Assembly: GCA_963828215.1 (NCBI GenBank)
Contig: CAWHFO010000051.1
Location: forward strand, 124,001-188,000
DNA: 64,000 bases
Source: CAVTJL01 sp963828215
GTDB taxonomy: Bacteria > Pseudomonadota > Alphaproteobacteria > Geminicoccales > Geminicoccaceae
Reading direction: 5' to 3'
Below the pieces are notes generated by a model. It ran no database searches. It saw only the letters and a program-made list of their open reading frames with translations, and was not told the origin of the DNA. The stretch's first letter is position 1, and each line of letters opens with the position of its first letter. This document shows, piece after piece, positions 44,676 to 54,265 of this stretch. The translations under genes and the position numbers were made by a program.

Positions 44676-45821
44676 ATGCTGGTGATCTCCACCACTCCCG
44701 CGCTCGAGGCGTTCTGCGGCAGGCTCGCCGGCGAGAGCTTCGTCACGGTCGACACCGAGTTCATGCGCGACCGCACCTACTGGCCGAAGCTCTGCCTCCT
44801 GCAGGTCGCCGGCGCCGACGAGGCGGCGGCGATCGACCCCCTGGCGCCGGGCCTCGACCTCGAGCCGGTCCTCGGCCTGATGCGCGACCCGCGCGTCCTC
44901 AAGGTGTTCCACGCGGCACGCCAGGACCTCGAGATCTTCTGGCGCCTGATGGGCCGTCTGCCGGCGCCGCTGTTCGACACGCAGATCGCCGCCATGGTCT
45001 GCGGCTTCGGCGAGGAGGTCGCCTACGAGACCCTTGTCGCCAAGGTCGCCAAGGGCCGGCTCGACAAGAGCTCGCGCTTCACCGACTGGTCGAGGCGGCC
45101 GCTCTCGGAGGCCCAGCTCCGCTACGCGGTCGGCGACGTCACGCATCTCCGGGTGATCTACGAGCGGCTCCGGGAGCGGATCGAGGCGGCCGGGCGGCTC
45201 GCCTGGGTCGAGGCGGAGCTGCGCGGCCTCGCCGATCCCCGGATCTTCGACCAGCCGCCCGAGGAGTCCTGGCGGCGCCTCAAGTTCCGCTCGCGCGACC
45301 CGCGCTTCGTCGCCATCGCCCAGCGGCTGGCCGCCTGGCGCGAGCGCGCGGCGCGCGAGCGCGACCTGCCGCGCAACCGCATCCTGCGCGACGACCTGCT
45401 TCTCGAGGTGGCCGCGCACCGCCCCCGCTCGGTCGAGGAGCTTCGCGGCCAGGAGCGGATCAGCCTCGACCGCGAGAGCGCCCGTCAGGTGATCGCCGCG
45501 ATCGAGGAGGCGCTGGCGCTGCCGGCCGATGCGCTGCCGCAGCTCGAGGCCCCTCCCGAGGTGCCGCGCGGCATCGGGCCCCTCGTCGATCTGCTGCGCG
45601 TACTGCTGAAGCTCCGCTCGGAAGAGGCGCTCGTGGCTCAGCGTCTGATCGCGACCACGGCCGACCTGGAGGCCCTGGCCCAGGACGACGGCGCCGCGGT
45701 GCCGACGCTCGAGGGCTGGCGGCGCGAGATCTTCGGCGAGGAGGCCCTGGCCCTGAAGGCCGGGCGGCTGGCGCTGACGGTGCGCCGGGGCAAGCCCGTG
45801 GTCGTGCCGCTGGACGCCTGA
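44676..45821 (+). CDS. rnd: Ribonuclease D
   Basis: 381-residue 3'-5' exoribonuclease of the DEDDy family. Exo I is 'SFVTVDTEFMRDRTYWPKLC', Exo II 'VLKVFHAARQDLEIFWRLMG' and Exo III 'LSEAQLRYAVGDVTHLRVIY', which supply the Asp/Glu residues and Tyr. An HRDC domain follows ('ARERDLPRNRILRDDLLLEV'). It trims tRNA and other stable RNA 3' ends. The ATG at 44676 is preferred over an in-frame GTG at 44667. An SDR-type gene follows after two bases. Confidence 0.94.
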   Translation: MLVISTTPALEAFCGRLAGESFVTVDTEFMRDRTYWPKLCLLQVAGADEAAAIDPLAPGLDLEPVLGLMRDPRVLKVFHAARQDLEIFWRLMGRLPAPLFDTQIAAMVCGFGEEVAYETLVAKVAKGRLDKSSRFTDWSRRPLSEAQLRYAVGDVTHLRVIYERLRERIEAAGRLAWVEAELRGLADPRIFDQPPEESWRRLKFRSRDPRFVAIAQRLAAWRERAARERDLPRNRILRDDLLLEVAAHRPRSVEELRGQERISLDRESARQVIAAIEEALALPADALPQLEAPPEVPRGIGPLVDLLRVLLKLRSEEALVAQRLIATTADLEALAQDDGAAVPTLEGWRREIFGEEALALKAGRLALTVRRGKPVVVPLDA

Positions 45822-45823
45822 CC

Positions 45824-46654
45824 ATGGGGCGCTGCCTGGTCGTCGGCGGCGGCTTCATCGGCGCTGCCGTGGCGGCGGCGCTGGGGCCGGGCGGCCGCCT
45901 GGTGGGCCACGGCGCCATCGAGGAGCCGGGCCTGCTCGACGGCATTCGGGCCGTGCTCTGGGCCGGGCGGCATCCCGCTCTGGGGACTCCGGCCTGGCGC
46001 CTCGCGGACGATCTGGAGCCACGCCTCGCCCGGCGCGCGGCCGAGGCGGGCCTGCCGTTCCTCAGCCTCGGCACCCGCAAGGTCTATGCCCCGGGCGACG
46101 AGCCCCTGACCGAGGCGGCGCGGCTCGGCCCCGTCGACCTCTACGGCCGGCAGAAGCTGGAGCTCGAGCAGGCGCTGGTGACCGTCCTGGGCGCGCGGCT
46201 GACCCGCCTCCGCCTCGCCAACATCGTCGGCTTCGAGGTCGGCCGACGCAGCTTCATGGGCCTGATGCTGAGCCGCCTGCGCGACGAGGGCGTCATCCGC
46301 TTCGACATGAGCCCTTTTGCGGCCCGCGACTTCCTTCCGGTGGAGATCGCCGCGGCGGCCATCGCCGCGCTGCTGCGGGAGCCGCCGGGCGGCATCGTCA
46401 ACATCGGGTCGGGCATCCCGCTGCCCACCGGCCGCCTCGCCCTCTGGCTGATCGAGGGCTTCGGCGCCGGCGCGCTCCTCGTCGAGGGCCCGGGCGAGCA
46501 CGATACGTTCGCTCTCGCGACCGGGCGGATGCGCGAGCTCACCGGCGTCGGCTGCACGTCGGAGGACCTCCGCGCGGCCTGCATCGCGCTGGGGCAGCGG
46601 CTTCGGGAGGCGACAGCGCGCAACAGCCCGGCGCCGTCCGCCGGCCGGACATGA
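45824..46654 (+). CDS. NAD(P)-dependent epimerase/dehydratase-family protein
   Basis: 276-residue extended-SDR-like protein. The N-terminal nucleotide loop is 'CLVVGGGFIGAAVAAALGPG' and the catalytic Tyr-x-x-x-Lys is in 'VDLYGRQKLELEQALVTVLG'. 'LRLANIVGFEVGRRSFMGLM' and 'RDFLPVEIAAAAIAALLREP' match NAD-dependent sugar epimerase-like proteins. The length is short for a sugar epimerase (usually over 300), so it may be a reductase. It starts two bases after rnd and is probably cotranscribed, though no functional link is obvious. Confidence 0.8.
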   Translation: MGRCLVVGGGFIGAAVAAALGPGGRLVGHGAIEEPGLLDGIRAVLWAGRHPALGTPAWRLADDLEPRLARRAAEAGLPFLSLGTRKVYAPGDEPLTEAARLGPVDLYGRQKLELEQALVTVLGARLTRLRLANIVGFEVGRRSFMGLMLSRLRDEGVIRFDMSPFAARDFLPVEIAAAAIAALLREPPGGIVNIGSGIPLPTGRLALWLIEGFGAGALLVEGPGEHDTFALATGRMRELTGVGCTSEDLRAACIALGQRLREATARNSPAPSAGRT

Positions 46655-46692
46655 CCCTGGCGAGGTGCCGCGCCCTGCCCGCGCCTCGACCC

Positions 46693-47205
46693 TCAGGCGG
46701 CGGGCGAGGAAATCAGCCTCTCCTCGGGGTCGGGGTCGGCCGGCGCAGGGCTCTGGCGCTTGCGCAGGCCCGACTTCCCGGTACCGGTCGGACGGCGGGC
46801 GCCGCTCGGCGCGTCGGGGGCGGCGATCACCCGGGCGAGCCCGCACAGGGCCTCCTGATGCCGGCAACTCGGCATCGCCACGAAGTCGCGCAGTAGCTGG
46901 AGGAGCTGGCGGCGCTCCGGCGTCACCTCGTCCGGGTGGCTCTCCGTGGAGTCCTCGAAGAAGTAGCTCGGTGCTACGTCGAGCGCCTGGGCGATCGCAT
47001 GGAGCCGGCCGGCCGCGATCCGGTTCGTGCCGCTCTCGTACTTGTAGAGCTGCTGATAGGTGACGCCGACCAGCGTCGCCAGCTGCTGCATGGTCAGGCC
47101 GAGGACGATGCGCCGGGTGCGAACCCGGGCCGCGACCTGGCGGTCGATCTCGCGAAGACGAAGCCGCACCGACGCGCCGGGCGGCCGATCAACGGGCGAA
47201 TTCAT
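46693..47205 (-). CDS. XRE-family transcriptional regulator
   Basis: 170-residue DNA-binding protein. A Cro/C1-type helix-turn-helix is clear in 'VLGLTMQQLATLVGVTYQQL' continuing 'YKYESGTNRIAAGRLHAIAQ', near residues 33-72. A C-terminal region follows ('TPERRQLLQLLRDFVAMPSC') with no recognised domain and an Arg/Pro-rich tail. It resembles alphaproteobacterial single-domain regulators of this type. The large inverted repeat at 47236-47280, just upstream of its ATG (47205), is a candidate autoregulatory operator. It is divergent from the RES-Xre toxin-antitoxin pair. Confidence 0.88.
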   Translation of the reverse strand: MNSPVDRPPGASVRLRLREIDRQVAARVRTRRIVLGLTMQQLATLVGVTYQQLYKYESGTNRIAAGRLHAIAQALDVAPSYFFEDSTESHPDEVTPERRQLLQLLRDFVAMPSCRHQEALCGLARVIAAPDAPSGARRPTGTGKSGLRKRQSPAPADPDPEERLISSPAA

Positions 47206-47235
47206 CGTCGCCTCACTGTTCCGAAGCTGGGGCCA

Positions 47236-47280
47236 AGAGATCAAGGATAGAAGATTAACAACCTCCAATCTTTGATCTCT
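47236..47280. promoter_or_regulatory. Long inverted repeat upstream of the XRE gene
   Basis: AGAGATCAA (47236-47244) pairs perfectly with TTGATCTCT (47272-47280), and the inner AAGATT (47251-47256) with AATCTT (47267-47272). The AT-rich 45-base structure lies 31 bases upstream of the XRE start codon, where an autorepressor would bind. The region 47206-47560 is otherwise non-coding. Confidence 0.5.
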
Positions 47281-47560
47281 CCAATGTTCATCCCTTCTGT
47301 GTTGGGCGGACGCTCCTTCTACTCTCCATTACCACTCGCATCTTTGTCTCGTGCGGTGTCGATAGCGCTCGATGGATGATCACTACTGAAAGTTGACGAC
47401 TAGACGAGGCGCGGGCGGCGGTCAACCGTCCATGCTGGGGCCATCGGCAGATTGCGCCGTCGGGTTTGCAGCAGGCGTTCCGGCGCACCTGCCCGGGCCG
47501 GCCGCTCTTGCCAAATGGCGGAGATCGTGTCATATGCTGCCGAACGACAGACGAGGGACC
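47281..47560. other. Divergent intergenic region, XRE gene and toxin-antitoxin pair
   Basis: The remaining part of a 355-base gap. It is somewhat AT-richer than its surroundings. A TTGACG at 47393-47398 could be a -35 but has no good -10 at standard spacing. It should carry the promoter of the antitoxin-toxin operon. No reading frame here resembles a protein. Confidence 0.4.
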
Positions 47561-47980
47561 ATGCTGCAGCCCGTCGATCTACATCGCACCACGGCACCCG
47601 AGGCGTCTCCGACCGCCATCGGCCACGAGGAGGCGGCAGCGATGCTGCGTGCGGCGCTCCGGCTGTTCGAGCGTTGGGCTCTCACCGACGCCGAGGCGCG
47701 CCGCCTGCTCGGCCAGCCGAGCGAGCGGACCTTCGCGCGCTGGAAGCGCCACGAGATCGCCCGCGTGCCGCACGACACGAAGCAGCGCCTGTCCTACCTG
47801 ATGGGCATCCACAAGGCGCTGCGCCTGCTCTTCAAGGACGCCGCGCGCGGCTATGCCTGGACGAGGCGGCCGAACGCCGCGTTCGGCGGGCAGAGCGCCC
47901 TCGACCGGATGCTGGCCGGCGACGTCACCGACCTCGCGGCCGTGCGATGCTATCTCGACGCCGAGCGCGGCGCCTGGTGA
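47561..47980 (+). CDS. Xre/MbcA/ParS-type antitoxin of a RES-Xre system
   Basis: 139-residue antitoxin. The N-terminal Xre-like helix-turn-helix region is 'LFERWALTDAEARRLLGQPS' continuing 'ERTFARWKRHEIARVPHDTK', and the C-terminal toxin-binding domain (DUF2384 type) is 'YAWTRRPNAAFGGQSALDRM' plus 'LAGDVTDLAAVRCYLDAERG'. The start is ATG 47561 with GAGGGA just upstream; an earlier ATG at 47534 is in frame. Its stop overlaps the toxin GTG (GTGA). It binds and neutralises the toxin and probably represses the operon. Confidence 0.9.
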   Translation: MLQPVDLHRTTAPEASPTAIGHEEAAAMLRAALRLFERWALTDAEARRLLGQPSERTFARWKRHEIARVPHDTKQRLSYLMGIHKALRLLFKDAARGYAWTRRPNAAFGGQSALDRMLAGDVTDLAAVRCYLDAERGAW

Positions 47981-48681
47981 GCCTCGCCGTTCCGCCGCTC
48001 CGTCATGTCGTCTGGCCGAGCACCCATCGAATCATCCGGTCGATCTATCCGCCCGCCGATCTCTTCGAGGACATCGCCGATCCCGCCGACTGGGAGCTGA
48101 TCGCCAGCGCCGAGGCCAAGACGAACCCGCGCGTGCGCGATCAGGTCGGTGCCATCCATCTGGTCCCCCCGGAGCGCCGCGTGACGGGCCCCGGCGCGTC
48201 CTGGGCCATGGCGCCCTTCACCCATGTCTCGGAGGATCGCCCGTCCCGCTTCAGCGCCGGCACCTACGGCGTCTACTATGCGGGCGATCGTTTCGAGGTG
48301 GCGCTCGCCGAGACCGTCCACCATTTCGGCCTGTTCATGCGGCGGACCCGGGAGCCACCGGCCATGGCGGACTTCCGTGAGCTGGTCGGCCGGCTGGACG
48401 CGACGCTCCATGATCTCCGCGGCGACCACCGCTTCGAGGCGGCGCTCGATCCCGAGGACTGGCGGGCCGCCCAGGAGCTCGGCCGCCGGCTGCGGGATGC
48501 CGAGGCCAGCGACGGGCTCGTCTATCCGAGCGTCCGCTGGCCGGCGGGCGACGCCGTCGCCGCCTTCTGGCCCGACGTGGCCGGCGTGCCGGTCCAGGGC
48601 CGCCATCTCTGCTATCGCTGGACGGGCGACCGGGTGGACGCCTACCTCGTCTACGGCGCCGGTGCCTGGACACCGCTCTGA
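47977..48681 (+). CDS. RES-domain toxin
   Basis: 234-residue RES protein, from the GTG at 47977 that overlaps the antitoxin stop. 'RIIRSIYPPADLFEDIADPA' holds the conserved Arg, 'FSAGTYGVYYAGDRFEVALA' the Tyr and 'ETVHHFGLFMRRTREPPAMA' a following helix, with 'GLVYPSVRWPAGDAVAAFWP' near the C-terminus. Known RES toxins degrade NAD+ (phosphorolysis or hydrolysis) or ADP-ribosylate targets and are ADP-ribosyltransferase-like in fold. A stable two-gene operon with its antitoxin is the standard RES-Xre arrangement. Confidence 0.9.
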   Translation: MSLAVPPLRHVVWPSTHRIIRSIYPPADLFEDIADPADWELIASAEAKTNPRVRDQVGAIHLVPPERRVTGPGASWAMAPFTHVSEDRPSRFSAGTYGVYYAGDRFEVALAETVHHFGLFMRRTREPPAMADFRELVGRLDATLHDLRGDHRFEAALDPEDWRAAQELGRRLRDAEASDGLVYPSVRWPAGDAVAAFWPDVAGVPVQGRHLCYRWTGDRVDAYLVYGAGAWTPL

Positions 48682-48768
48682 TCGCAGGCGGTGCAACGGG
48701 CCGCCTTGCGGCCGGGCCGGCCCGCTCGCATCTCTCACCGCGGATCCGGACGAAAGAGCCCTCGCCTC

Positions 48769-50572
48769 ATGCCTCCACCTCTTCTGGCCCTCCGCGCCGC
48801 CTCGCTGCGCATCGGCCGCCAGCAGCTCTTCGGCGGGATCGACGCCACCCTGGCCAAGGGCGATCGGATCTGCCTCGTCGGCCGCAACGGCTCGGGCAAG
48901 TCGACCCTCCTCAAGGTGCTGGCCGGCCTCGTCGACCTCGACGCGGGCGAGCGCTTCGAGCAGCCGCGGACCCGGGTTGCCTACCTGGCGCAGGAGCCCG
49001 CCCCGCCGCAGACGGCCACGCTGGCGGATCACGTGCAGGGCGGGCTGCCGCCGGCCGAGCGGGGCGAGGCCGCCCGGTTCCGGGCCGAGATCGTCCTCGA
49101 GGAGCTGGGCATGGACTCCGGCACGAGCTCCGGACGGGCTCTCGGGCGGCGAGCTCCGCCGCCTCTCGCTCGCCGCCACCCTGATCGGCGAGCCGGAGGT
49201 CCTCCTGCTCGACGAGCCGACCAACCACCTCGATCTCCCGACCATCGAATGGCTGGAGGAGCGGCTCGCCGCCTTTTCCGGCTCGTTCGTGGTCGTCAGC
49301 CACGACCGCCGCTTCCTGGCCCGGCTGTCCACCAAGACCTGGTGGCTCGACCGCGGCCGGCTGCGCGCCACCGAGCAGGGATTCTCCGCCTTCGACGCCT
49401 GGTCGCAGGCGGTCCTGGAGGCCGAGGAGGCGGAGATCGCCCGTCTCGACAAGAAGCTCGAGGCGGAGACGCACTGGCTGCACCGGGGGGTGACGGCCCG
49501 GCGCAAGCGCAACATGGGCCGGCTGCGGTCGCTCGAGCAGCTCCGCCAGCAACGCCGCGAGGTCATTGCCCCGGAGGGCGCGGTCAGGATGCGCGCGTCG
49601 GGCGGCGGGGCCAGCGGCCGGCTGGTCGTCGAGGCCGAGAACCTCGGCAAGAGCTTTGCCGGCCGGCCGGTCATCCGCGGGTTCGGAACCCGCATCCTCA
49701 GAGGTGACCGGATCGGCATCGTCGGCCCGAACGGGGCCGGCAAGTCGACCCTGCTCAAGCTGTTGACGGGCGAGCTCGAGCCGGACATCGGCACGGTCCG
49801 GCTCGGGACCAATCTCGCGATCGCCCGCTTCGACCAGCACCGGGCCCAGCTCGATCCCGACCGGACGCCCTGGGAGACCCTTTGCCCCGCCGGCGGCGAC
49901 ACGGTCGAGGTGCAGGGTCTCCGCCGCCATGTCATGGGCTATCTGAGGGACTTCCTGTTCCGCGACGAGCAGGCCCGTCAGCCGATCCGCTCGCTGTCGG
50001 GCGGCGAGCGCAACCGCCTGCTGCTGGCGCGCATCCTGGCTCGACCCGCGAACCTCCTGGTGCTCGACGAGCCGACCAACGACCTGGACATGGACACGCT
50101 GGACCTGCTCGAGGAGACGCTCGCCGACTATGCGGGCACGCTCCTCCTGGTCAGCCACGACCGCGACTTTCTCGACCGCCTCGTCACCAGCACCATCGCC
50201 TTCGAGGGCGGCGGGCTGCTCCGCGAGTATGCGGGCGGCTACAGCGACTATGAGCGTCAGCGGCCTCGGCCGCTTCCCGCCGCTGCCCCTCCCCGAGCGG
50301 TGCCCGCGCCCGTCCGGCCGGCCCCGCGGCCACTTGGCTTTCACGTCAAGCTGCAGCGCGAGCTCGACCGGCTGCCCGTGCAGATCGAGAGGGTGCAGGC
50401 CGAGATCGGCACGCTCGAGGCGGAGCTGTCAAATCCAACGCTGTTCGGCCGCGACCCGAGGCGCTTCGGGGCGCTCACGACCTCGCTGGCCGAGCGCCAG
50501 GCGGAGCTGCAGACGCTCGAGGAGCGGTGGCTCGAGCTCGAGGCCCAGCGCGAGACGGGCACCGGAACGTAG
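48769..50572 (+). CDS. uup: ABC-F ATPase, Uup-like, one frameshift
   Basis: Soluble protein with two ABC domains and a C-terminal coiled coil. Domain 1 has 'CLVGRNGSGKSTLLKVLAGL' and, after a one-base insertion near 49127, 'GLSGGELRRLSLAATLIGEP' and 'VLLLDEPTNHLDLPTIEWLE'. The linker is 'WLHRGVTARRKRNMGRLRSL'. Domain 2 has 'IGIVGPNGAGKSTLLKLLTG', 'LSGGERNRLLLARILARPAN' and 'LLVLDEPTNDLDMDTLDLLE'. The C-terminal coil ('LQRELDRLPVQIERVQAEIG') is the Uup mark and may bind DNA. About 600 residues once corrected. Confidence 0.87.
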
Positions 50573-50652
50573 AGTCCAGGGCGATCGGCCGTCCGACGCC
50601 CCCGACAGACGCCCGAGGCTGCTTTCCCGACTTGAACACGGAGACCGACGCC

Positions 50653-51909
50653 ATGAGGCGGTTCCTACTGGCAACCGGGGTCCTGGGCCTGATGCTGCTG
50701 GCGATCGAAGGCACCGCGGTGGCCACTCCGGCGCCGGCCCGGCCGTTCCCCCAGCACGTCCTCTATGCGAGCGGGTTCATCAAGCCCGACAACCATCCGC
50801 AGGACGAGCTCGATCGGCGCGTCATGGAGCGCTATGCCGCGTGGAAGAAGGGCTGGCTGCGGGCGGGCTGCGGAGAAGGTCGCTACTATGTCTATCTCGG
50901 GCCGCAGAAGCCTGTCGCCGAAGGCACCCCCATGGTCGTCTCGGAGGGCCAGGGCTACGGCATGATGATCGTCGCCCACATGGCCGGCCTGGATCCCGAC
51001 GCGCGAACGATCTTCGACGGCCTGTACCACTTCTACCGCGACCATCCGAGCCAGCAGGTCCCCGACCTGATGGCCTGGCGCCAGCTCGTGGGATGCCGAA
51101 GCAGCAGCGACAACGGCACGGCCACCGATGGCGACCTCGGCATCGCCTATGCGCTGCTGCTGGCCGACCGGCAGTGGGGCAGCGACGGCGCCGTCGACTA
51201 CAAGGCGGCGGCGCATCGGATGATCGAGGCGATCGGCCGCTACGACATCCACCCCGAGACGTCCCTCCCGCAGCTCGGCGCCGCCATCCCTCCGACCGCT
51301 CTACCGCTCTACGACACGGTGCGGCCTTCCGATATCGGTCCCGAGGACTTCCGGGCCTTCTTCAGGGCGACCGGCGACCGGCGGTGGCAGGCGGTGATCG
51401 ACGCCAGCTACGCCATGATGGACCGGCTCCAGCGCCGTCATGCGCCGGCCACCGGCCTCGTGCCCGACTTCACGATCGTGAAGGCCGGCGAGCCGACGCC
51501 GGCGCCCGAAGGCTATCTCGACACCCCGCACGCCGGCTTCTACGACTTCAATTCCTGCCGCGTGCCCTGGCGAATCGCGACCGCCTACCTGCTACACGGC
51601 GATCCGGAGGCGCGGACGATCGTCGAGCGGATCGAGGACTGGCTCGTCCAGTCGACCGCCGGGGATGCCTCGGCCATCCGCGCCGGCTATCGGCTCGACG
51701 GCACCCCTCTCGTCGCCTACGGCCAGATCTGCTTCAGCGGGGCCGCCGCGGTCGGCGCCATGGTGGGTTCCCGCTACCAGGGGTGGCTCGACGGCCTTTG
51801 GGACGAGGTGGCGAGCCCGACTGCGGTCGATCCGCCCAACGACTATTACGGCGGCACGCTCCGCGTGCTCTACATGCTCGTCCTGTCGGGCAACTGGTGG
51901 GCCCCCTGA
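50653..51909 (+). CDS. Glycosyl hydrolase family 8 endoglucanase
   Basis: 418-residue secreted glycosidase. A Sec signal peptide ('FLLATGVLGLMLLAIEGTAV') ends near residue 25. The GH8 fold is diagnosed by 'MVVSEGQGYGMMIVAHMAGL', with the general-acid Glu, and 'TATDGDLGIAYALLLADRQW', with the catalytic Asp region. 'YLDTPHAGFYDFNSCRVPWR' and 'PPNDYYGGTLRVLYMLVLSG' are further typical segments. It would cleave beta-1,4-glucans, as CelY or BcsZ do. No bcs cellulose synthase genes are next to it, so it may be stand-alone or belong to a distant operon. Confidence 0.9.
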   Translation: MRRFLLATGVLGLMLLAIEGTAVATPAPARPFPQHVLYASGFIKPDNHPQDELDRRVMERYAAWKKGWLRAGCGEGRYYVYLGPQKPVAEGTPMVVSEGQGYGMMIVAHMAGLDPDARTIFDGLYHFYRDHPSQQVPDLMAWRQLVGCRSSSDNGTATDGDLGIAYALLLADRQWGSDGAVDYKAAAHRMIEAIGRYDIHPETSLPQLGAAIPPTALPLYDTVRPSDIGPEDFRAFFRATGDRRWQAVIDASYAMMDRLQRRHAPATGLVPDFTIVKAGEPTPAPEGYLDTPHAGFYDFNSCRVPWRIATAYLLHGDPEARTIVERIEDWLVQSTAGDASAIRAGYRLDGTPLVAYGQICFSGAAAVGAMVGSRYQGWLDGLWDEVASPTAVDPPNDYYGGTLRVLYMLVLSGNWWAP

Positions 51910-52036
51910 GTCCGGCCCGGGATCCATCGAGCTCCGGCCGGGGTGCGCCCGCAGGCCCACGCCGTCGAGACCGCCCGGCGGACAAGCGGCGCCGGACTGC
52001 GCTATATTGGGTCAGCGAGGGCATCGGAGAGCCGAC

Positions 52037-53261
52037 ATGAACGTCATGGCGAAGGCATCGCGCGACGAGAGGGCACCCTCGGCGCTCGCCGAGCTCGACT
52101 GGCAGGACCCTCTCCTTCTGTCCGAGCAGCTCACCGAGGAGGAGCGGCTCGTCCAGTCGGCGGCGCAGGAATATTGCCAGGGAAAGCTGATGCCGCGGGT
52201 GCTCGAGGCGAACCGCCACGAGACCTTCGACAGGGCGATCATCGGCGAGATGGGTGAGCTCGGGCTGCTGGGCTCGACCATCCCCGAGGCCTACGGGGGC
52301 GCCGGCGCGTCCTATGTGATCTACGGGCTGATCGCGCGCGAGGTCGAGCGGGTGGATTCGGGCTACCGCTCGGCGATGAGCGTCCAGTCCTCCCTCGTGA
52401 TGCACCCCATCTGGGCCTATGGCAACGAGGCGCAGCGCAAGAGATACCTGCCGAAGCTGGCGAGTGGCGCCTCTGTGGGCTGCTTCGGCCTGACCGAGCC
52501 CGACCATGGCTCCGACCCGGGCGGCATGCGCAGCCGGGCCAGGAAGGTCGACGGCGGCTTTCTCCTCTCCGGCAGCAAGAACTGGATCACCAACAGCCCC
52601 ATCGCCGACGTGATGGTCGTCTGGGCCAAGGACGACGAGGGCAGCATCCGTGGCTTCGTCCTCGAGCGCGGCATGAAGGGGCTCGAGACCCCGAAGATCG
52701 AGGGCAAGTTCGCGCTCCGGGCCTCGATCACCGGCATGATCATGATGGACGAGGTCTTCGTTCCGGACGGAGAACCTCCTGCCCAACGCCAAGGGGCTGA
52801 GGGGCCCGTTCGGCTGCCTCAACCGGGCCCGCTACGGCATCGCCTGGGGCACCATGGGTGCCGCCGAGTTCTGCTGGCACCGCGCCCGCGACTACACGCT
52901 CGAGCGCAAGCAGTTCGGCCGGCCGCTCGCCGCCAACCAGCTCATCCAGAAGAAGCTCGCCGACATGCAGACCGAGATCGCGCTGGGCCTGCAGGCGGCG
53001 CTCAGGGTCGGGCGCATGATGGACGAGGGCAAGGCCTCGCCGGAGGCGATCTCCCTCATCAAGCGCAACAATTGCGGCAAGGCCCTCGACATCGCCCGCA
53101 TGTCCCGCGACATGCACGGCGGCAACGGCATCAGCGACGAGTACCACGTCATCCGCCACGTCATGAACCTCGAGGCCGTCAATACCTACGAGGGCACGCA
53201 CGACGTCCATGCGCTGATCCTCGGCCGGGCGCAGACGGGGCTCCAGGCCTTCACCGGATGA
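52037..53261 (+). CDS. gcdH: Acyl-CoA dehydrogenase, glutaryl-CoA dehydrogenase-like, one frameshift
   Basis: FAD enzyme that oxidises and decarboxylates glutaryl-CoA to crotonyl-CoA in lysine and tryptophan breakdown. Landmarks are 'DWQDPLLLSEQLTEEERLVQ', 'GSTIPEAYGGAGASYVIYGL', 'CFGLTEPDHGSDPGGMRSRA' and the C-terminal 'LEAVNTYEGTHDVHALILGR', with the catalytic Glu. An extra G near 52771 shifts the frame between 'MMDEVFVPD' and 'ENLLPNAKGLRGPFGCLNRA'. About 407 residues once corrected. The stop overlaps the next ATG (ATGA). Confidence 0.88.
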
Positions 53262-53774
53262 GCGTCGCCGCCGACGCCTACGGGCGGCGCCGTCGAGCGC
53301 CGCTACGTCTTCGATCCGTGCCTCATGGACTGGTCCGGGCTCCGCCACCTGTCGGGCCTCGAGATCATGCAGCGCCTGCTCTCCGGCGAGCTGCCCATGG
53401 CGCCGATGGCGGCGACGCTCGACATCCGCCTCGCCGAGGTGGCCCAGGGCCGGGTCGTCTTCGAGGGGCGGCCGGAGCAGCACGCCTACAACCTCCAAGG
53501 CACCGTCCATGGCGGCTGGGCCGCGACCCTGCTCGACAGCGCCATGGGCTGCGCCGTGATCAGCACCATGCCACCCGGCCGCAGCCACACCACGACCGAG
53601 CTGTCGATCCGCTATGTCCGCGCCCTCACCGTGGCGACGGGGCCGGTTCGGGCCGAGGCCGTCGCCCTGCATGTCGGCCGCCGCCTCGCCACCGCCGAAG
53701 GCCGGATGATCGGGGTGGCCGACGGCAAGCTCTATGCCCACGGCCAGACGAGCTGCCTGGTGCTCGACGTGTGA
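53258..53774 (+). CDS. PaaI-family hotdog thioesterase, one frameshift
   Basis: From the ATG at 53258, which overlaps the gcdH stop, the protein reads 'MSVAADAYG', then after an extra G near 53282 'GAVERRYVFDPCLMDWSGLR'. The hotdog core is 'HAYNLQGTVHGGWAATLLDS' with 'AMGCAVISTMPPGRSHTTTE' and 'LSIRYVRALTVATGPVRAEA', typical of acyl-CoA thioesterases of the 4HBT/PaaI type. Coupling to gcdH suggests it hydrolyses an acyl-CoA in the same catabolic route. About 172 codons once corrected. Confidence 0.85.
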
Positions 53775-53781
53775 TACCCGG

Positions 53782-54265
53782 TCAGCCGGGCTTGCCCTTC
53801 TCCCAGGTGGCTTGGCTGTTCCAGAGCGGCACCGAGGTGACCGCCATCTTGGCGCTCGCCTGCTTCACCTGGCGCGAGTAGGCGACGTAGATCAGGCTGT
53901 CGCTCGACTTGTCGTAGATCCGCCGCACCGCCAGGTGCTTGAAGATCAGGCTCTGGCGCTGGCTGAAGATCTCCTCGCCGGCCTTGCCGAGGTCGATCTC
54001 GCCGATCTCGATCGGGCCGGTCTGGCCGCAGGCGATCGAGGAGTTCGACGGGTCCTCGAACACGTTGCCCTGCCAGAGCCGGTCGATCAGCCCCCGGCTG
54101 AAATAGGTGAGATGGCAGGTGATGCCCTTCACCTGCGGGTCGGCGATGGAACTCGACGACGATGTCGTTGCCGGTCCAGTCGGTCCCGAACTGACCGACG
54201 ACGGCCGCCGAGGCGGGAGCGGCCAGCACGAGGAGGAGGACGAGGACGGCGCGGCGGAGGGGCAT
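53782..54265 (-). CDS. creA: CreA-family protein, one frameshift
   Basis: Small exported protein. A signal peptide ('MPLRRAVLVLLLVLAAPASA') precedes 'VVGQFGTDWTGNDIVVEF', and an extra base near 54150 separates it from 'IADPQVKGITCHLTYFSRGL', 'NSSIACGQTGPIEIGEIDLG' and 'VAYSRQVKQASAKMAVTSVP', the CreA core with two conserved Cys. About 160 codons once corrected. CreA is a conserved periplasmic protein of unknown role, named from its position near creBCD in E. coli; none of those genes is present here. Confidence 0.88.
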
